Below, piece by piece: positions 13,423-17,128 of a stretch of 17,128 nucleotides of DNA. The position numbers and the translations under genes were made by a program. The DNA is taken from the NCBI GenBank assembly GCA_958372035.1, contig CATXML010000006.1, positions 1 to 17,128 of the forward strand, given 5' to 3'. Source of the stretch: an uncultured Collinsella sp. Lineage in GTDB: Bacteria; Actinomycetota; Coriobacteriia; Coriobacteriales; Coriobacteriaceae. The notes under the pieces were generated by a model. That model was not told the origin of the DNA. It saw only the letters and a list, made by a program, of their open reading frames with translations, and ran no database searches. Each line of letters begins with the position of its first letter. Position 1 is the first letter of the stretch.

Positions 13423-14529
13423 ATGACCATGTTCGCACGCGATCTTTCCGTTGCGCGCTATCGCAGCTTCGACAGCTACCGCCTTGCCCTGAGCGACGGT
13501 GTGACCGTGCTCGCAGGCCCCAACGCGGCGGGAAAGACCAACCTCATAGAGGCGCTGCAGCTGCTGACGAGCGGCGCTTCGTTTAGGCATCCGACCGCGG
13601 CCGAGCTCGTGCACGACGGCGTGGGCTCATGCAAGGTTGAGCTGAGGCTCGAAGGCGATGGGCGCGTGCTGGACATGGGACTGAGCGTGGAAGACGGCAA
13701 GCGTTCGTTTAGCCGCAACGGCAAGCGCTGCGCCGCTGCCGGCGTGCGCGGGGTACTGCCGAGCGTTCTGTTTTGCCCGGACCACCTGGATATGGTCAAG
13801 CGGGGTGCCAGCGTGCGTCGCACCGCACTTGATGACTTTGGCGTTCAGCTGAGTGCGCGCTATGCCGATCTGGCTAGTGCCTACGGGCGCTGCGTGACCC
13901 AGCGCAATGCCCTGCTCAAGGAGACCTGGTGCTGCCGCGACATGCTCGGCGCCTGGAACGAATCTATCGCCCGCGCCGGTTCGGCCCTGCTCGTGCATCG
14001 TCTGGCCCTGCTCGAGCGGCTGTCGGGCCATGTGCGCGACGCCTATGGCCGCGTGGCATCTGGCGAGCTCGCCGGTGTGTCCTATGTGTCCACGCTTGGC
14101 GACCTGCCTCGCACCGAGGATCGCGACGAGCTCAGGGGCTGGGCGCACGAGCACATGCTCTCGGCGCTCGATGAACGCGCCGACGAGGAGATCCGCCGCG
14201 GCGTGACGCTCGTTGGTCCGCATCGCGACGAGATCGAGTTTTCCGTCGCGGGCCGATCGGCCCGCTCATTTGCCAGCCAGGGCCAGCAGCGAACGCTGGT
14301 TCTTGCCTGGAAGGTTGCAGAAGTGGCCGTGGCGCGCGATATCCTGGGCACCGCGCCGCTGCTGCTCTTGGACGACGTGATGAGCGAGCTCGACGCCGGG
14401 CGCCGAGGCGCTTTTCTGCAACTGATCGGTGATGATATCCAGACAGTCATAACCACCACCAATCTGGGGTATTTTACCGATGACCTGCTTGATCGAGCCA
14501 AGGTGGTGAGCATGGGTGAGACGTGCTAA
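13423..14529 (+). CDS. recF: DNA replication and repair protein RecF
   Basis: RecF is an SMC-like ATPase that, with RecO and RecR, loads RecA at single-strand gaps. The 368 residues show Walker A GPNAAGKT at 32-39, an ABC-type signature SQGQQRT near 285-291 and Walker B LLLLDD near 313-318 followed by VMSELDAGRR. The frame opens at ATG 13423; a second ATG at 13429 gives MFARDLSVARYRSF, which resembles usual RecF starts, so the true start could be either. Neither has a clear ribosome-binding site, and the gap to dnaN is only 8 bp, so coupled translation is likely. The end overlaps the next gene by 14 bp. Confidence 0.95.
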   Translation: MTMFARDLSVARYRSFDSYRLALSDGVTVLAGPNAAGKTNLIEALQLLTSGASFRHPTAAELVHDGVGSCKVELRLEGDGRVLDMGLSVEDGKRSFSRNGKRCAAAGVRGVLPSVLFCPDHLDMVKRGASVRRTALDDFGVQLSARYADLASAYGRCVTQRNALLKETWCCRDMLGAWNESIARAGSALLVHRLALLERLSGHVRDAYGRVASGELAGVSYVSTLGDLPRTEDRDELRGWAHEHMLSALDERADEEIRRGVTLVGPHRDEIEFSVAGRSARSFASQGQQRTLVLAWKVAEVAVARDILGTAPLLLLDDVMSELDAGRRGAFLQLIGDDIQTVITTTNLGYFTDDLLDRAKVVSMGETC

Positions 14530-15079
14530 TTACGAGCGCGAGAACGGAACGGTTGCCTTTGGCGGCTTTTTGGATGCCGAGCGTCAGCGCATCCTGGCAG
14601 CCGCGACACCTGAGCGCCGCGCGCAGATGGAGGCTGCAGAGGAATCTCGTGCGGTCTATCGCGCCTGGAATGCGGTGTGCTCGGGCACGCGCGAGGGACG
14701 CCATGTGACGGGACTGCGCTACCTGCCCGAGTCCAACGAACTGCTGGTGTACCTCGATTCGCCCTCATGGACGCAGGAGATGACACTTTTGCGCGAGATT
14801 ATCCGCGCGCGCATGGAGCGCGCCGGCGCGCACGTAGACGGCCTGGTGTTCAAGACGACCGCCCCCGGCCACACACCGCCCGCTGCCAAAGAGCGCCTGC
14901 GTCCGGCCGTGGCCGAGCGTCCGCCGGCCCCGCATGCCGACCTAAGCGGTGCCGAGCGTGCCGAGATCGAGCGCCAATTGGCACCCATCGAGGACCAAAA
15001 ACTGCGCGAGGCCCTCGAGAACGCCATGAGAGCCAGTGCCGAGTGGGCCAAGGGCGTGCAGGGCAAAAAAGAGCCTTAA
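14516..15079 (+). CDS. dciA: DciA-type helicase operator (DUF721)
   Basis: DciA proteins are the ancestral bacterial loaders of the replicative helicase DnaB, used where DnaC or DnaI are absent. The 187-residue product has a DUF721-like core at about 45-115: a W51 region (YRAWNAVC), a strand LLVYLDSPSWTQEM at 76-89 with the typical ss-W-qE pattern, and a helix REIIRARM. A charged Pro-rich linker and an acidic/basic C-terminal helix follow. The GTG at 14516 overlaps the recF end by 14 bp, with AAGGTGG upstream. Position between recF and gyrB is the usual one for this family in Actinomycetota. It is the last gene before a strong terminator. Confidence 0.88.
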   Translation: MRRANYERENGTVAFGGFLDAERQRILAAATPERRAQMEAAEESRAVYRAWNAVCSGTREGRHVTGLRYLPESNELLVYLDSPSWTQEMTLLREIIRARMERAGAHVDGLVFKTTAPGHTPPAAKERLRPAVAERPPAPHADLSGAERAEIERQLAPIEDQKLREALENAMRASAEWAKGVQGKKEP

Positions 15080-15105
15080 ATCGCATCTGGTGGCCTTGTA
15101 GAGCC

Positions 15106-15132
15106 AAATACCCTCGTCCCCGAGGGTATTTT

Positions 15133-15135
<3 letters not shown>
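15106..15135 (+). terminator. Rho-independent terminator after dciA
   Basis: ATACCCTCG and CGAGGGTAT form a perfect 9-bp stem (extendable by A-T pairs) around TCCC, followed by a run of T to 15135. It lies 27 bases after the dciA stop and ends the dnaN-recF-dciA transcript before gyrB. Confidence 0.92.

Positions 15136-17128
<1,993 letters not shown>

Overview
The window is the chromosome replication-origin region of a bacterium, most likely a member of the Coriobacteriia (Actinomycetota) close to Collinsella. This placement is an inference from the GC-rich coding style, the Gram-positive gene order rpmH-rnpA-yidD-yidC-jag / rsmG-parA-parB on one side and dnaA-dnaN-recF-dciA-gyrB on the other, and an extra ATPase gene directly ahead of dnaA. 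No database was consulted.

Layout, left to right. Bases 1-2268 (minus strand) hold a DinG-type exonuclease/helicase cut by the window edge, translationally coupled to ddl (D-Ala-D-Ala ligase). rlmN (2354-3406) is the only plus-strand gene left of the origin and ends in a hairpin. A minus-strand unit follows: rsmG, parA, parB and a small membrane-anchored protein, closed by a strong terminator at 3536-3571. Three perfect parS sites lie between rsmG and parA. The next minus-strand operon is rpmH-rnpA-yidD-yidC-jag, driven by a near-consensus promoter (8710-8739) and ended by a terminator (6463-6489).

The origin is bipartite. The first AT-rich, box-bearing stretch (about 8815-8980) separates the two divergent arms. 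Then come an unfamiliar 449-residue protein (GHKL-type ATPase domain, long Pro/Gln/Tyr-rich linker, C-terminal winged helix) and dnaA, only 15 bp apart. A second box cluster and an AT-rich unwinding element with DnaA-trio-like triplets lie between dnaA and dnaN. After that come dnaN, recF, dciA (DUF721), a terminator and gyrB, which runs off the right edge.

Together the genes cover initiation (DnaA and its boxes), helicase loading (DciA), the sliding clamp (DnaN), gap repair (RecF), supercoiling (GyrB), origin segregation (ParA/ParB/parS), and the ancient co-located RNA, translation and membrane-insertion set (RpmH, RnpA, YidD, YidC, Jag, RsmG). The least explained elements are the ATPase/winged-helix gene cotranscribed with dnaA, the dyad at its putative transcription start, and the shift of the apparent DnaA boxes towards TTTTC(A/G)ACA alongside an Asn-for-Asp change in the DnaA recognition motif. 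Beyond the origin, parS-like sites in dnaA and behind rlmN, and the small gene overlapping parB, also merit a look.
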